Source: Actinomadura sp. K4S16
Lineage (GTDB): Bacteria; Actinomycetota; Actinomycetes; Streptosporangiales; Streptosporangiaceae
Reading direction: 5' to 3'
NCBI RefSeq assembly: GCF_008327685.1
Contig: NZ_BDDE01000012.1
Location: 248,001 to 312,000 of the forward strand
Length of the DNA stretch: 64,000 nt
The position numbers and the translations under genes are program-made. The notes below the pieces were generated by a model. It was not told where the DNA came from. It searched no databases and was given only the letters and a program-made list of their open reading frames with translations. Of the stretch, positions 41,739-50,343 are shown piece after piece; within the stretch, counting starts at the first letter, position 1, and each line of letters begins with the position of its first letter.

Positions 41739-43001
41739 TCAGAGGAGCTCGACGGTGTCCTGCTGGACGTTGCGGGTCCGGCCGCGGGTGTCGAACAGCA
41801 GCCGCGCGTGCCGGGACAGCGTCGCCGCGTCGTAGGCGGCGTGGTCGGCCAGGACGATCGCCAGGTCGGACGCCTCCAGCGCGGCGACCAGGTCCTCGCC
41901 GGCCGACGGCACCGGGGCGCCGTCCACCTCCCACGAGGCGACGAACGGGTCGTGGAACGACAGGTCGGCGCCGAGGCGGGCCAGCCGCCGCGCCACGGGG
42001 CGCGCCGGCGACTCGCGCTGGTCGGCGATGTCGGCCTTGTAGGTGACGCCGAGCAGCAGGACCCTGGCGCCCTTGAGCGCGCGGCCCTCCCGGTTGAGGA
42101 GCTGCTGGGCGCGTTCCGCCACGTAGCGGGGCATCCGGTCGTTGATCTCCTGGGCCAGCTCGACGAACCGGAACGGGTAGCCCAGCGAGCGGACCTTGTA
42201 GGACAGGTAGTTCGGGTCGATCGGGATGCAGTGCCCGCCGACGCCCGGCCCCGGGCGGAACGCCTGGAACCCGAACGGCTTGGTGGCCGCGCAGTCGATG
42301 GCGTCCCACAGGTCGATGCCGAGCTCGTTGCAGAACACCGCCATCTCGTTGACCAGCGCGATGTTGACGTGCCGGTAGGTGTTCTCCAGCAGCTTGGCCA
42401 TCTCGGCCTCGCGCGTCCCCTTGGCCTCCACGACCCGGTCGACGAACTTGCCGTAGAACGACGACGCCGCCGACGCGCAGGCCGGCGTCAGCCCGCCGAC
42501 GATCTTCGGGGTGTTGCGGACGCCGTAGACGGGGTTGCCGGGGTCGATCCGCTCCGGCGAGAACGCCAGGTGGAACTCCTCCCCGGCGACCAGGCCGGAC
42601 GTCTCCAGGATCGGCCGGACGACCTCCTCGGTGGTGCCCGGGTAGGTGGTCGACTCCAGCACCACCAGCGTCCCGGGCTCCAGGTGCCGGGCGACGGTCT
42701 CGGCCGCGCCGCGCACCGCGGTCAGGTCCGGCCCGCCCTCCGGCGAGAGCGGCGTCGGGACGCAGATGACCACGGTGCGGGCGCCGTCCAGGACGTCCTC
42801 GTGCAGGCTCGGGGCGAACCCCGCCTGCAGCATCTTCTCGACCTCGGCCGGCGACACGTCGTCGACGTGCGACAGCCCGGCCTTGAGGCCGGCGACCACG
42901 CGCGCGTCGAGGTCGAGCCCGCCGACCCGCAGGCCGGCCCGGCAGGCCTCCCGCACGAGCGGCAGTCCCACGTAGCCGAGTCCGATGACCACGAGATCCA
43001 C
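41739..43001 (-). CDS. Nucleotide sugar dehydrogenase, UDP-ManNAc/GlcNAc type
   Basis: 420 residues from GTG 43001 (GGGAG upstream). Four-electron dehydrogenase making a UDP-uronic acid: VVIGLGYVGLPLVREAC (NAD), VICVPTPLSPEGGPDL, LESTTYPGTTEEVV, SPERIDPGN, catalytic Cys258 in GPGVGGHCIPIDPNYLSYKV, and LLGVTYKADIADQRESPA. The GGHCIPIDP context marks the WecC/WbpA branch acting on N-acetyl-hexosamines, unlike the glucose enzyme at 16965-18299. With the adjacent 2-epimerase it would make UDP-N-acetylmannosaminuronate. Confidence 0.9.
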   Translation of the reverse strand: MDLVVIGLGYVGLPLVREACRAGLRVGGLDLDARVVAGLKAGLSHVDDVSPAEVEKMLQAGFAPSLHEDVLDGARTVVICVPTPLSPEGGPDLTAVRGAAETVARHLEPGTLVVLESTTYPGTTEEVVRPILETSGLVAGEEFHLAFSPERIDPGNPVYGVRNTPKIVGGLTPACASAASSFYGKFVDRVVEAKGTREAEMAKLLENTYRHVNIALVNEMAVFCNELGIDLWDAIDCAATKPFGFQAFRPGPGVGGHCIPIDPNYLSYKVRSLGYPFRFVELAQEINDRMPRYVAERAQQLLNREGRALKGARVLLLGVTYKADIADQRESPARPVARRLARLGADLSFHDPFVASWEVDGAPVPSAGEDLVAALEASDLAIVLADHAAYDAATLSRHARLLFDTRGRTRNVQQDTVELL

Positions 43002-43054
43002 GCGGCCGGCTCCCTTCGATCCATGTGCTTGGCGTATCTGTGTGCTTGGCGTGT

Positions 43055-44533
43055 CTATGTGCTCTGGTGGAGAGCGAAGCGGTACGCGGCCCGGTATCCG
43101 GCCGTCACGGCGCGCCAGGTGCGTTCCGCCGCGACCCATTCACGGGCCGACCGCCCGATTTTCTGTCTCCTTTCGGGACTGTAAGCCAGGTCTTCCAGAC
43201 AATTCGCCCAGGCTTCCGGGTCTTCCGGAACTGTTAACGCCCCCGTCACGCCCGGTTCCACGATTTCGCGGAGAGCCTTGACATCACTGGCTATAACGGG
43301 GATTCCCCCCGCCATGGCCTCGATCGGTTTCAGAGGCGTCACCAACTGGCACACCCGGTCCGCCCGGCGCGGAACCGCGAAGACATCGAGGACGGCGTGG
43401 TAGCGGCGAACGGACTCCATCGGCACCCGGCCGGTGAACACGGCGTGGACGCCGCGTTCGGCCGCGCGCCGTTCGAGCGCGCCGCGCTCCGGGCCGTCCC
43501 CGACGAGCAGCAGCGTGACCGGGGCGCCGCGCCCGCGCAGCAGGGCGGCCGCGTCGATGAGCGTGTCGATGCCCTCGTAGCCGTAGAACGACGACGTGAG
43601 GCCCACGACCGTGGCGCCGGGGTCGATCCCCAGGCGTTCGCGCAGGTCCGAGGCGTCCGGGAGCGGCTCGAGGAACGCCTCGTCCACCCCGTTCGGCACC
43701 GTGAAGATCTTCTCCTCGGGGACGCCGCGGGACGCGATCTCCGCCCGCATCGCCTCGCCGAGCGTGACGACCGCGTCCGCCTCGGCCATCCGGCGGGTCT
43801 CCAGCTCGCGGGTCAGCCGGTAGAACTCGTCGTCCTCGCGGTGCGCGGGATCGCGGGAGAGCCAGGAGTCCTCCAGGAAGCCGCGAACCTCGTAGACGAC
43901 GGGAAGGCCGTGGCGGTGGCCGAGCTCCAGCGCGACGGCCGCGTTCAGGTGGTTGCTGACCGCGTGCAGGACGGACGGCCGCAGCTCCCGGACCAGCCGT
44001 CCGGCGAGGTCGGCGCTCTTCGCCACCGCGTCCAGCGGATCGGCCTGCGGGAACCAGGGCAGCAGCCGGTGGTACGGGACGCCGTCGACGTCCACGCGCG
44101 CCCGCGCGTCGCCGAGGCCTTGGCTGAGCGGGTATCCGAGCCGGGTCACGATGTGGGGTTCGAGGCCCGTCTCGCGCAGGGCGAGGGCGATCCGGTGCGT
44201 CCGCACGGTGTAGCCCGCGTTCGTGCGCGGCAAAGCGTTGGTCACGAACTGCAGGACCACCCCGTGGTCCACGGCGCCGCGCTCCGCGGAGCCGTTCTGG
44301 ACCGTCCGGCGCGCCGGCGCGGGCTGGGCGAGCAGGATCCGCAGGTCCCGGGTCTCGCGCTGGACCTCCCGCGGCTTCGGGACGACGAGGCGGGAGCGCC
44401 GCAGCCGGGCGCCGAGCGGGGTCCGGGCGGCCAGCCGCACGGCGAGCCTGGACGCCCGCCCCGGGTCGTCGCGGAGCTGACGCCAGGCGAGTCCGGCCAG
44501 GTAGACGGTCTTCTTCACGGGTTCGTCGGGCAC
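43055..44533 (-). CDS. Family 4 glycosyltransferase
   Basis: About 492 residues from GTG 44533 (GTG 44518 is an alternative). The first ~95 residues are basic and poorly conserved. Then a GT-B enzyme: VLQFVTNALPRTNAGYTVRTHRIALAL, VLHAVSNHLNAAVALELG, VYEVRGFLEDSW, donor domain TVVGLTSSFYGYEGIDTLIDAAALL, LLLVGDGPERGAL and LKPIEAMAGGIPVIASDVKALREIV. It resembles transferases of capsule or teichuronic polymers. It starts back-to-back with the 2-epimerase gene, 24 bases apart, and lies 53 bases ahead of the dehydrogenase. Confidence 0.88.
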   Translation of the reverse strand: MPDEPVKKTVYLAGLAWRQLRDDPGRASRLAVRLAARTPLGARLRRSRLVVPKPREVQRETRDLRILLAQPAPARRTVQNGSAERGAVDHGVVLQFVTNALPRTNAGYTVRTHRIALALRETGLEPHIVTRLGYPLSQGLGDARARVDVDGVPYHRLLPWFPQADPLDAVAKSADLAGRLVRELRPSVLHAVSNHLNAAVALELGHRHGLPVVYEVRGFLEDSWLSRDPAHREDDEFYRLTRELETRRMAEADAVVTLGEAMRAEIASRGVPEEKIFTVPNGVDEAFLEPLPDASDLRERLGIDPGATVVGLTSSFYGYEGIDTLIDAAALLRGRGAPVTLLLVGDGPERGALERRAAERGVHAVFTGRVPMESVRRYHAVLDVFAVPRRADRVCQLVTPLKPIEAMAGGIPVIASDVKALREIVEPGVTGALTVPEDPEAWANCLEDLAYSPERRQKIGRSAREWVAAERTWRAVTAGYRAAYRFALHQST

Positions 44534-44557
44534 AAGGCCGGACGGTAGGCAACTCCG

Positions 44558-45688
44558 ATGAACAGAAGGGAAATCGTGTTGGCACCCATCGTGCACGTCC
44601 TCGGGGCGCGACCCAATTTCGTCAAGGCGGCGCCGGTGATCTCGGCGCTCGCCGCGGCGGGCGCCGAGCAGGCGGTGATCCACACCGGCCAGCACTACGA
44701 CGCGCGGATGTCGGAGGTCTTCTTCGACCAGCTGGGCCTGCCCGAGCCCGACGTCAACCTCGGCGTCGGGTCGGGCGGGCACGCCGAGCAGACCGCCGCG
44801 CTCATGATCGGGCTGGAGAAGGAGTTCACGGGCCGTTCACCCGCGCTCGTCATCGTGTACGGCGACGTGAACTCGACGATCGCCGCCGCCCTCGTCGCGG
44901 CCAAGCTGCACATCCCGGTCGCCCATGTGGAGGCCGGGCTGCGCAGCTTCGACATGACCATGCCGGAGGAGGTCAACCGCAGGGTGACCGACCAGCTCTC
45001 GGCGCTGTGCCTGGTCACGAGCCCGGAGGCGATCGGCCACCTGGCCGCCGAGGGCGTCCCGGTGGAGCGGGCCCACCTGGTCGGCAACCCGATGATCGAC
45101 ACGCTGCTGGCCAACCTGGACCAGTTCGACACGGCCGCCGTCCGGGCGGCGCACGGGCTGCCGGAGCGGTACGTCCTCGCGACCATGCACCGCCCCGCGA
45201 ACGTCGACGCGCCGGAGACGGCCGCGGCGCTCGTCCGGCACCTGCACGGCGTCGCCGACCTCGCCGACCTGGTCATCCCCGTCCACCCGCGCGGGCGGGC
45301 GAACCTGCTGGCCGCGGGGCTGGACGAGCACGACCGCGTGCACATCCTGGAGCCGTTGGGGTACATCGACTTCATCGCGGCCGTGCGGGGGGCGGCGGCG
45401 GTCGTCACCGACTCGGGGGGCCTCCAGGAGGAGACGACGATCCTCGGGGTGCCGTGCCTGACCGTCCGCCCCAACACCGAACGGCCGATCACGATCACCC
45501 ACGGCACGAACCGGCTCGTCGCGTTCGAGGAGCTGGTGCCGGGGGTCCGCAAGTGCCTGGAAGGGGGATCGGCGAGCGGGACGGCCGCGGCGCCGGGCGC
45601 GCGGGCGGGCGGGCGCAGGCCGCCGCTGTGGGACGGCCACGCCGGTCCCCGCATCGCCGATGTGATCATGGAGTACCTGGGTGAGTGA
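44558..45688 (+). CDS. wecB: UDP-N-acetylglucosamine 2-epimerase
   Basis: 376 residues from ATG 44558; GTG 44576 has the better ribosome site (AGAAGGG) and would give 370. Non-hydrolysing epimerase converting UDP-GlcNAc to UDP-ManNAc: VLGARPNFVKAAPVISAL, IHTGQHYDARMSEVFF, VYGDVNSTIAAALVAAKLHIPVAHVEAGLRSFDMTMPEEVNRRVTDQLSAL, TMHRPANVD, VTDSGGLQEETTILGVPCLTVRPNTERPIT. Supplies the substrate of the neighbouring WecC-type dehydrogenase. The stop overlaps the next gene's GTG by 8 bases. Confidence 0.94.
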   Translation: MNRREIVLAPIVHVLGARPNFVKAAPVISALAAAGAEQAVIHTGQHYDARMSEVFFDQLGLPEPDVNLGVGSGGHAEQTAALMIGLEKEFTGRSPALVIVYGDVNSTIAAALVAAKLHIPVAHVEAGLRSFDMTMPEEVNRRVTDQLSALCLVTSPEAIGHLAAEGVPVERAHLVGNPMIDTLLANLDQFDTAAVRAAHGLPERYVLATMHRPANVDAPETAAALVRHLHGVADLADLVIPVHPRGRANLLAAGLDEHDRVHILEPLGYIDFIAAVRGAAAVVTDSGGLQEETTILGVPCLTVRPNTERPITITHGTNRLVAFEELVPGVRKCLEGGSASGTAAAPGARAGGRRPPLWDGHAGPRIADVIMEYLGE

Positions 45689-46409
45689 CGAGGAGACGAA
45701 CGCCAAGGCCACCCAGCGGATCGGGCGGCTGAGGTCCGCGCTGCGCGAGCGCGAGGCGCGCATCGACGAGCTGGAGCGGCGGCTCGCCGCGCTGGAGGCC
45801 TCGACGGCCGTCCAGTTCGGGCGGCTGGTCGCCGGCGCCGCGCGCGACCCGAAGCGCGGCAAGCGGCTGCCGCGGGAGCTCTACCGGCTCTGGCGCAAGC
45901 GGAGCGCCCCCGTCTCGGCGGCGGCGCGCTCCACCGGCGGCGGGTCCCAGCCGGACCGCGTGGACCGGCCGGAGGACCGCCTGCTCGTCGCGGGCCCGTC
46001 CGACGTCCCGGTCATCGCGGGCGTGCTCGCGCCCGGCACGGCCGCCGTCCTCGCCGAGCACGCCAAGGTCGTCGCCCTCTACCCGCACGACGCCGCGATC
46101 GCCCTCGACGCCGCCGACGTGGACGCGCTCGTGGTCGACGCGGCGGCCGGCGAGCCCGGCGGCCCCTGGGCCTACCTGGGCGTCCCCGGCATGTACGACC
46201 GCGATCTGGCGCTGCACCGGATCCGCCGGATCGCCGCGGCCCGCTCGCTCCCGCTCGTCCTGTGGGGCGAGGCGCCGCCCGCCACCCTGGCGTCCCTGCG
46301 CTGGGACGCGACCGCCACCGTGCCCGCCGCGCTCATCGAGCTCCTCGAACCGGCGCCGTCGCGGAGGGACGCGGAGGGGCGTCCCGCCACGAGGAGCCCG
46401 GCCCGTTGA
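45681..46409 (+). CDS. Coiled-coil protein preceding the double glycosyltransferase, unknown
   Basis: 242 residues from GTG 45681, overlapping wecB. Residues 8-47 form an amphipathic coiled coil (RIGRLRSALREREARIDELERRLAALEAS), followed by a basic helix (RDPKRGKRLPRELYRLWRKRSA) that could lie on the membrane. Residues 100-230 look like a Rossmann-type half domain (DRLLVAGPSDVPVIAGVLAPG, LVLWGEAPPATLASL) without catalytic motifs. I do not recognise the family. Tight coupling to the epimerase and to the 721-residue glycosyltransferase suggests a partner or tether in the same complex. Confidence 0.7.
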   Translation: MSDEETNAKATQRIGRLRSALREREARIDELERRLAALEASTAVQFGRLVAGAARDPKRGKRLPRELYRLWRKRSAPVSAAARSTGGGSQPDRVDRPEDRLLVAGPSDVPVIAGVLAPGTAAVLAEHAKVVALYPHDAAIALDAADVDALVVDAAAGEPGGPWAYLGVPGMYDRDLALHRIRRIAAARSLPLVLWGEAPPATLASLRWDATATVPAALIELLEPAPSRRDAEGRPATRSPAR

Positions 46410-46420
46410 AAGGAACCACC

Positions 46421-48586
46421 GTGCGACCACGCGCCCTCGTCTACGGCGACGTCGACCTGAACATGATCGACGGATCGGCCATCTGGGCCCAGGGCATGGT
46501 GCAGGCCCTGGCCCGCGCCGGCTGCGAGGTGACCCTGGTCCTGAAGGCTCCCGTCCGGACCGGCCGGCTCGTCGACCCGCTCCGCGCGCTGCCCGGCGTC
46601 ACCGTCCGCAGCCCGCACGCCGAGGGGCTGTTCGACGGCCCCGCCGGCATGTCGCCCCGGCAGGCCGCCGAGGTCCTAGCCCGCGTCGACGAGGAGGCCC
46701 CGTACGACCTCGTCGTCGTGCGCGGCCGCCACCTCGTCGGCAAGCTCGCCGCGGGCCCCCTGGCCGGGCGGCTCTGGACGTACCTGACCGACGTGCCCCA
46801 GTCGGCGGCGGAGTTCACCGCAGCGGCCAAGGGCGACCTGCGCCGGATCGCGGACGCCTCCCGCGTCCTGCTCTGCCAGACCGAGGAGCTGCGCGGGTTC
46901 CTGGAGAGCGCCGTCCCGGCCACGGCCGGCAAGAGCGTGCTGTTCCCGCCGGTGGTCGTGCTCCCGGACGGTCTGGAGACGCGCCGCCCCGGCCCTCCGG
47001 GCCATCCGCTCCGCCTCGCCTACACCGGCAAGTTCGCGCCGCGCTGGAACACATACGAGATGACGTCCCTCCCGCGCCTGCTGGCCATGCGCGGCGTGGA
47101 CGCCGAGCTGCACATGGTCGGGGACAAGATCCACGACGACCCGGCCGACCCCGGCTTCGCGGCCCGGATGAGGACCGCGCTGGAGACGGGCGAGGGCGTG
47201 GTCTGGCACGGCGGCCACCCGCGGGCCGAGGCGATGCGGTTGACCGCCGGCTGCGACGTGGGCCTGTCCTGGCGCGACGCCTCCATGGACACGAGCCTGG
47301 AGCTGTCCACGAAGGTCCTGGAGTGCGGGACGCTCGGCGTCCCGGTCGTCCTCAACCGCACCCCCATGCACGAGCGGCTCCTCGGCGGCGACTACCCCCT
47401 GTTCGCCGCCACCGAGGACGACGTCCTCGACGCGCTCACCCTCATCGGCAAGAACCCCGAGGTCCACACGCTCGCCGCCGACCGCTGCCGCGCGGCCGCC
47501 GCCGCGTTCAGCCTCGACGCGGCCGCCGCCCGCCTGCGCGACCACCTGGCGCAGGCGTTCCCGGAGCCGTCCGACCGGGTCCTCGCCGTGAAGGGCCGCC
47601 GCCTGCGGGTGGGCGTGGCGGGCCACGACCTGAAGTTCTTCTCCCGCCTGCTGGACTACCTGCGCTCCCGCTCCGACCTGGAGGTCCAGGTCGACCACTG
47701 GGCCGCGCTGAAGGCCCACGACGAGGAGCGCAGCCAGGCCCTGGTCGACTGGGCGGACGTCATCGTCTGCGAATGGTGCGGCCCGAACGCCCTCTGGTAC
47801 GCCCGGCGCAAGCGCCCGGACCAGCGCCTCGTCGTGCGCCTGCACCGCTTCGAGCTGTACGCCGGCTGGCCGAAGCAGCTCGACATCGGCGCCGTCGACC
47901 GGGTCGTCTGCGTCAGCCCCCACTACAACGAGCTGACCCGCGAGATCACCGGCTGGCCCGCCGAGAAGGTCGTCACGATCCCGAACTGGGTGGACGACGC
48001 GCAACTCGACCGCGACAAGCTCCCCGGCGCCGAGCACCACCTCGGGATGATCGGCATCGCCCCGTCCCGCAAGCGCCTGGACCTGGCCCTCGACGTCGTC
48101 GAGGAGCTCCGCCGCGACGACCCCCGCTTCACCCTCTTCGTCAAGTCCAAACTCCCGTGGGAGTACTGGTGGATCTGGCAGAAGGACGAGGAGCGGGCCC
48201 ACTACGAGGAGGTCTTCCGCCGCATCCGCCGCTCCCGCGTCCTCTCCGGCGGCGTCGTGTTCGACTCCTACGGCCGCGACGTGGCCTCCTGGCTGCGCCG
48301 CATCGGCTGGGTCCTGTCCACCAGCGACGACGAGAGCTTCCACCTGGCCCCCGCCGAGGGCATGGCCTCGGGGGCCGTTCCGGCCCTGCTTCCCTGGCCC
48401 GGCGCGGACACCATCTACGACCGCCGCTGGATCCACGACGACACGTCAGCCATGGCCGCCTCCATCGCCACCACGGTCTCCCTGGACCGCTGGCAGGAGG
48501 ACGCCGAGCTGGCCCGCACCCAGGTGAAGAGCGCCTACGGCCTTGAGGGGGTCTGCCGCCAGTGGACGGACCTCCTCACCGGCTAG
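46421..48586 (+). CDS. Tandem double GT4-like glycosyltransferase
   Basis: 721 residues from GTG 46421 (AAAGGAA upstream). Two GT-B halves in one chain. The N-terminal half (1-~385): RALVYGDVDLNMIDGSAIWAQGMVQALARAG, RLAYTGKFAPRWNTYEMTSLPRLL, STKVLECGTLGVPVVLNRTPMHERLL. The C-terminal half (~390-721): RLRVGVAGHDLKFFSRLLDYL, DVIVCEWCGPNALWYARR, VCVSPHYNELTREITGWPAEKVVTIPNWVDD, GMIGIAPSRKRLDLALDVVEEL, STSDDESFHLAPAEGMASGAVPALL. It may add two sugars in sequence. The end overlaps the convergent HxlR gene by 11 bases. Confidence 0.85.
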   Translation: MRPRALVYGDVDLNMIDGSAIWAQGMVQALARAGCEVTLVLKAPVRTGRLVDPLRALPGVTVRSPHAEGLFDGPAGMSPRQAAEVLARVDEEAPYDLVVVRGRHLVGKLAAGPLAGRLWTYLTDVPQSAAEFTAAAKGDLRRIADASRVLLCQTEELRGFLESAVPATAGKSVLFPPVVVLPDGLETRRPGPPGHPLRLAYTGKFAPRWNTYEMTSLPRLLAMRGVDAELHMVGDKIHDDPADPGFAARMRTALETGEGVVWHGGHPRAEAMRLTAGCDVGLSWRDASMDTSLELSTKVLECGTLGVPVVLNRTPMHERLLGGDYPLFAATEDDVLDALTLIGKNPEVHTLAADRCRAAAAAFSLDAAAARLRDHLAQAFPEPSDRVLAVKGRRLRVGVAGHDLKFFSRLLDYLRSRSDLEVQVDHWAALKAHDEERSQALVDWADVIVCEWCGPNALWYARRKRPDQRLVVRLHRFELYAGWPKQLDIGAVDRVVCVSPHYNELTREITGWPAEKVVTIPNWVDDAQLDRDKLPGAEHHLGMIGIAPSRKRLDLALDVVEELRRDDPRFTLFVKSKLPWEYWWIWQKDEERAHYEEVFRRIRRSRVLSGGVVFDSYGRDVASWLRRIGWVLSTSDDESFHLAPAEGMASGAVPALLPWPGADTIYDRRWIHDDTSAMAASIATTVSLDRWQEDAELARTQVKSAYGLEGVCRQWTDLLTG

Positions 48587-49268
48587 GCGCGCTCACCCCC
48601 GCCCGGACGGGGCGGGGGACGCCCGCGTAGGGGGAGAGGGTGAACCACGTCGGGAGGCCGCGGCGCAGGCGCTCGGGCCCCTCCAGCTCGACCGTCCCCG
48701 CGCGCACCGCGTCGGCCCAGGCCAGGTCGCCGCGCCAGATCCCCACCAGGGCGCGCAGGGGAGCGGTCACGGTGACCGAGACCTCGTGACCGGGGTCGTC
48801 GTCGCATACGTCGGCGGTCCCGGGGGTCAGGAGCAGCCACCAGCGGCGGTTGCCGGGCGCGGTGTCCGGGAAGCGGAACAGGACCACGGTCCGGCCTTCG
48901 GGGACCGCGGCGGGATCGACGTGCCGGCGCATGTCCCAGAGGAGGAGTTTCGGGTCCAGGTCGCGCTCGCCCAGCTCGCCGATCCAGCGCACGCCCCAGA
49001 CGGCGAGGGCGTCGACCACCGGGCGCAGCTCCTCGCCCGCCGGGGTCAGGACGTAGCGGTCGTCCCGCTTCTCCACGACCCCGGCGCGGACCAGCTGGTT
49101 CAGCCGCTTGGCCAGGAGGGTGGGCGACATGCGCGGAACACCGCGCCGCACCTCGTTGAAGCGCTCGCTGCCCGAGAGCAGCTCGCGGACGATCAGCAGC
49201 GTCCAGCGCTCGTCGAGCAGCTCCATCGCCTTGGCGACGGGGCAGAACTGATAGTAGGAAGCCCCCAT
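48576..49268 (-). CDS. HxlR family regulator with SCP2-like C-terminal domain
   Basis: 230 residues. The HxlR winged helix (1-105) has QFCPVAKAMELLDERWTLLIVRELLSGSERFNEVRRGVPRMSPTLLAKRLNQLVRAGVVEKR. The remaining ~120 residues resemble an SCP2 sterol-carrier-like or ligand-binding domain (LLLTPGTADVCDDDPGHEVSVTVTAPLRALVGIWRGDLAWADAVRAGTVELEG), as in other long actinomycete HxlR proteins. Cys9 of the HxlR redox type is present (QFCPVAKA). Divergent from a methyltransferase gene; two palindromes lie between them. Confidence 0.88.
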   Translation of the reverse strand: MGASYYQFCPVAKAMELLDERWTLLIVRELLSGSERFNEVRRGVPRMSPTLLAKRLNQLVRAGVVEKRDDRYVLTPAGEELRPVVDALAVWGVRWIGELGERDLDPKLLLWDMRRHVDPAAVPEGRTVVLFRFPDTAPGNRRWWLLLTPGTADVCDDDPGHEVSVTVTAPLRALVGIWRGDLAWADAVRAGTVELEGPERLRRGLPTWFTLSPYAGVPRPVRAGVSAPSR

Positions 49269-49312
49269 AACGGGCAGGCTAGGCGGCCGACTCCCCGTCT
49301 GACCAGGGCTCG

Positions 49313-49327
49313 GTACAGATCCTGTAC
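49313..49327. promoter_or_regulatory. HxlR-type operator palindrome
   Basis: GTACAG-ATC-CTGTAC, perfect 6-3-6, in the 117-base divergent region between the HxlR and methyltransferase genes. GTAC-spaced-GTAC palindromes are typical of HxlR-family sites. Confidence 0.6.
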
Positions 49328-49353
49328 TAGGAACGCGCCCGGCCGGTTCCTAG
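49327..49353. promoter_or_regulatory. Second inverted repeat in the HxlR/methyltransferase divergent region
   Basis: CTAGGAAC and GTTCCTAG flank an 11-base GC-rich spacer; perfect 8-bp arms, abutting the GTAC palindrome and ending 32 bases before the methyltransferase ATG. It could be a second operator or an mRNA hairpin. Confidence 0.5.
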
Positions 49354-49385
49354 CGTGGAGCCCACGACATGAGGGGAGAAAAGTC

Positions 49386-50198
49386 ATGGGGGACGCAGTG
49401 AAGGCCGCGCACCGGGCGATGTGGGCGACGGGTGACTACCCGGCGCTGGCGGACGAGGTGATCCCGGATCTGGGGGCGGAACTGGTCCGCGCCGCCGGGA
49501 TCGGGCGCGGGCAGCGGGTGCTGGACGTCGCGGCGGGGGCCGGCAACGCCGCCATCGCGGCGGCGCTGGCGGGGGCGGACGTGGTCGCCAGCGACCTGAC
49601 GCCCGAACTGCTCGACGCCGGGAAGGCGGCCGCGGCAGGGCTCGGCGCGAAGCTGGAGTGGCAGGTGGCCGACGCGGAGGCGCTGCCGTACGCGGACGGG
49701 GAGTTCGACGCGGTGCTGTCCTGCGTGGGCGTCATGTTCGCCCCGCACCACGAGGCCACCGCGGCCGAACTGGTGCGCGTCTGCCGGCCGGGCGGCACGA
49801 TCGGGCTGCTCAACTGGACGCCGGAGGGCTTCATCGGCCGGATGTTCGGCGTGATGAAGCCGTACGCGCCGCCGCCCCCGCCGGGGGCGCAGCCGCCGCC
49901 GCTGTGGGGGAGGCCGGAGCACGTCCAGGCGCTGTTCGGCGAGCACGTCGCGGAGGTCGGCTTCCGGCGGGAGGCGCTGCGCGTCGACCTGTTCGAGAAG
50001 CCGGGCGACTTCCGCGACTACTTCAAGAGCCGCTACGGGCCCACGATCAGCGTCTACAACCGCATCGCGGACGACCCCGACAAGGTCGCCGCGCTGGACG
50101 AGGCCCTCGCCGACCTGGCCCGCGAACACGACCGCGGAGGGCCGACCCTGTCCATGGACTGGGAGTACCTCCTGGTGACGGCCCGCCGCGCGGGCTGA
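49386..50198 (+). CDS. Class I SAM-dependent methyltransferase
   Basis: 270 residues from ATG 49386 (GAGGGGAGAAAAG upstream). UbiE/Methyltransf_11-like: GQRVLDVAAGAGNAAIAAALAGADVVASDLTPELLDAG (SAM motif I and acidic loop), VADAEALPYADGEFDAVLSCVGVMFAPHH and VRVCRPGGTIGLLNW. A Pro-rich loop (APPPPPGAQPPP) precedes the C-terminal part. Substrate unknown; probably a small molecule. It is controlled presumably by the divergent HxlR regulator. A very strong hairpin ends the transcript. Confidence 0.9.
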   Translation: MGDAVKAAHRAMWATGDYPALADEVIPDLGAELVRAAGIGRGQRVLDVAAGAGNAAIAAALAGADVVASDLTPELLDAGKAAAAGLGAKLEWQVADAEALPYADGEFDAVLSCVGVMFAPHHEATAAELVRVCRPGGTIGLLNWTPEGFIGRMFGVMKPYAPPPPPGAQPPPLWGRPEHVQALFGEHVAEVGFRREALRVDLFEKPGDFRDYFKSRYGPTISVYNRIADDPDKVAALDEALADLAREHDRGGPTLSMDWEYLLVTARRAG

Positions 50199-50281
50199 GG
50201 GGGGCCGGGCGCCGCCTCCGGGGCGCCCGTCGCGCAGGGAACCGTTCCGGAAAGGTCCGATCCAGAGAGGCGATCCAGAGA

Positions 50282-50316
50282 GAAAGGTCCCCGCGGCCGT
50301 GCCGCGGGGACCTTTC
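50282..50316. terminator. Strong bidirectional terminator hairpin
   Basis: A perfect 16-bp stem beginning GAAAGGTCCCCGCGGC with a 3-base loop, between the convergent methyltransferase and CDP-alcohol phosphotransferase genes. The A-run at one base and T-run at the other give a U-rich 3' side when read either way. Confidence 0.85.
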
Positions 50317-50343
50317 CATGTCCGGGTCGGTGGGAAAGCCGGG

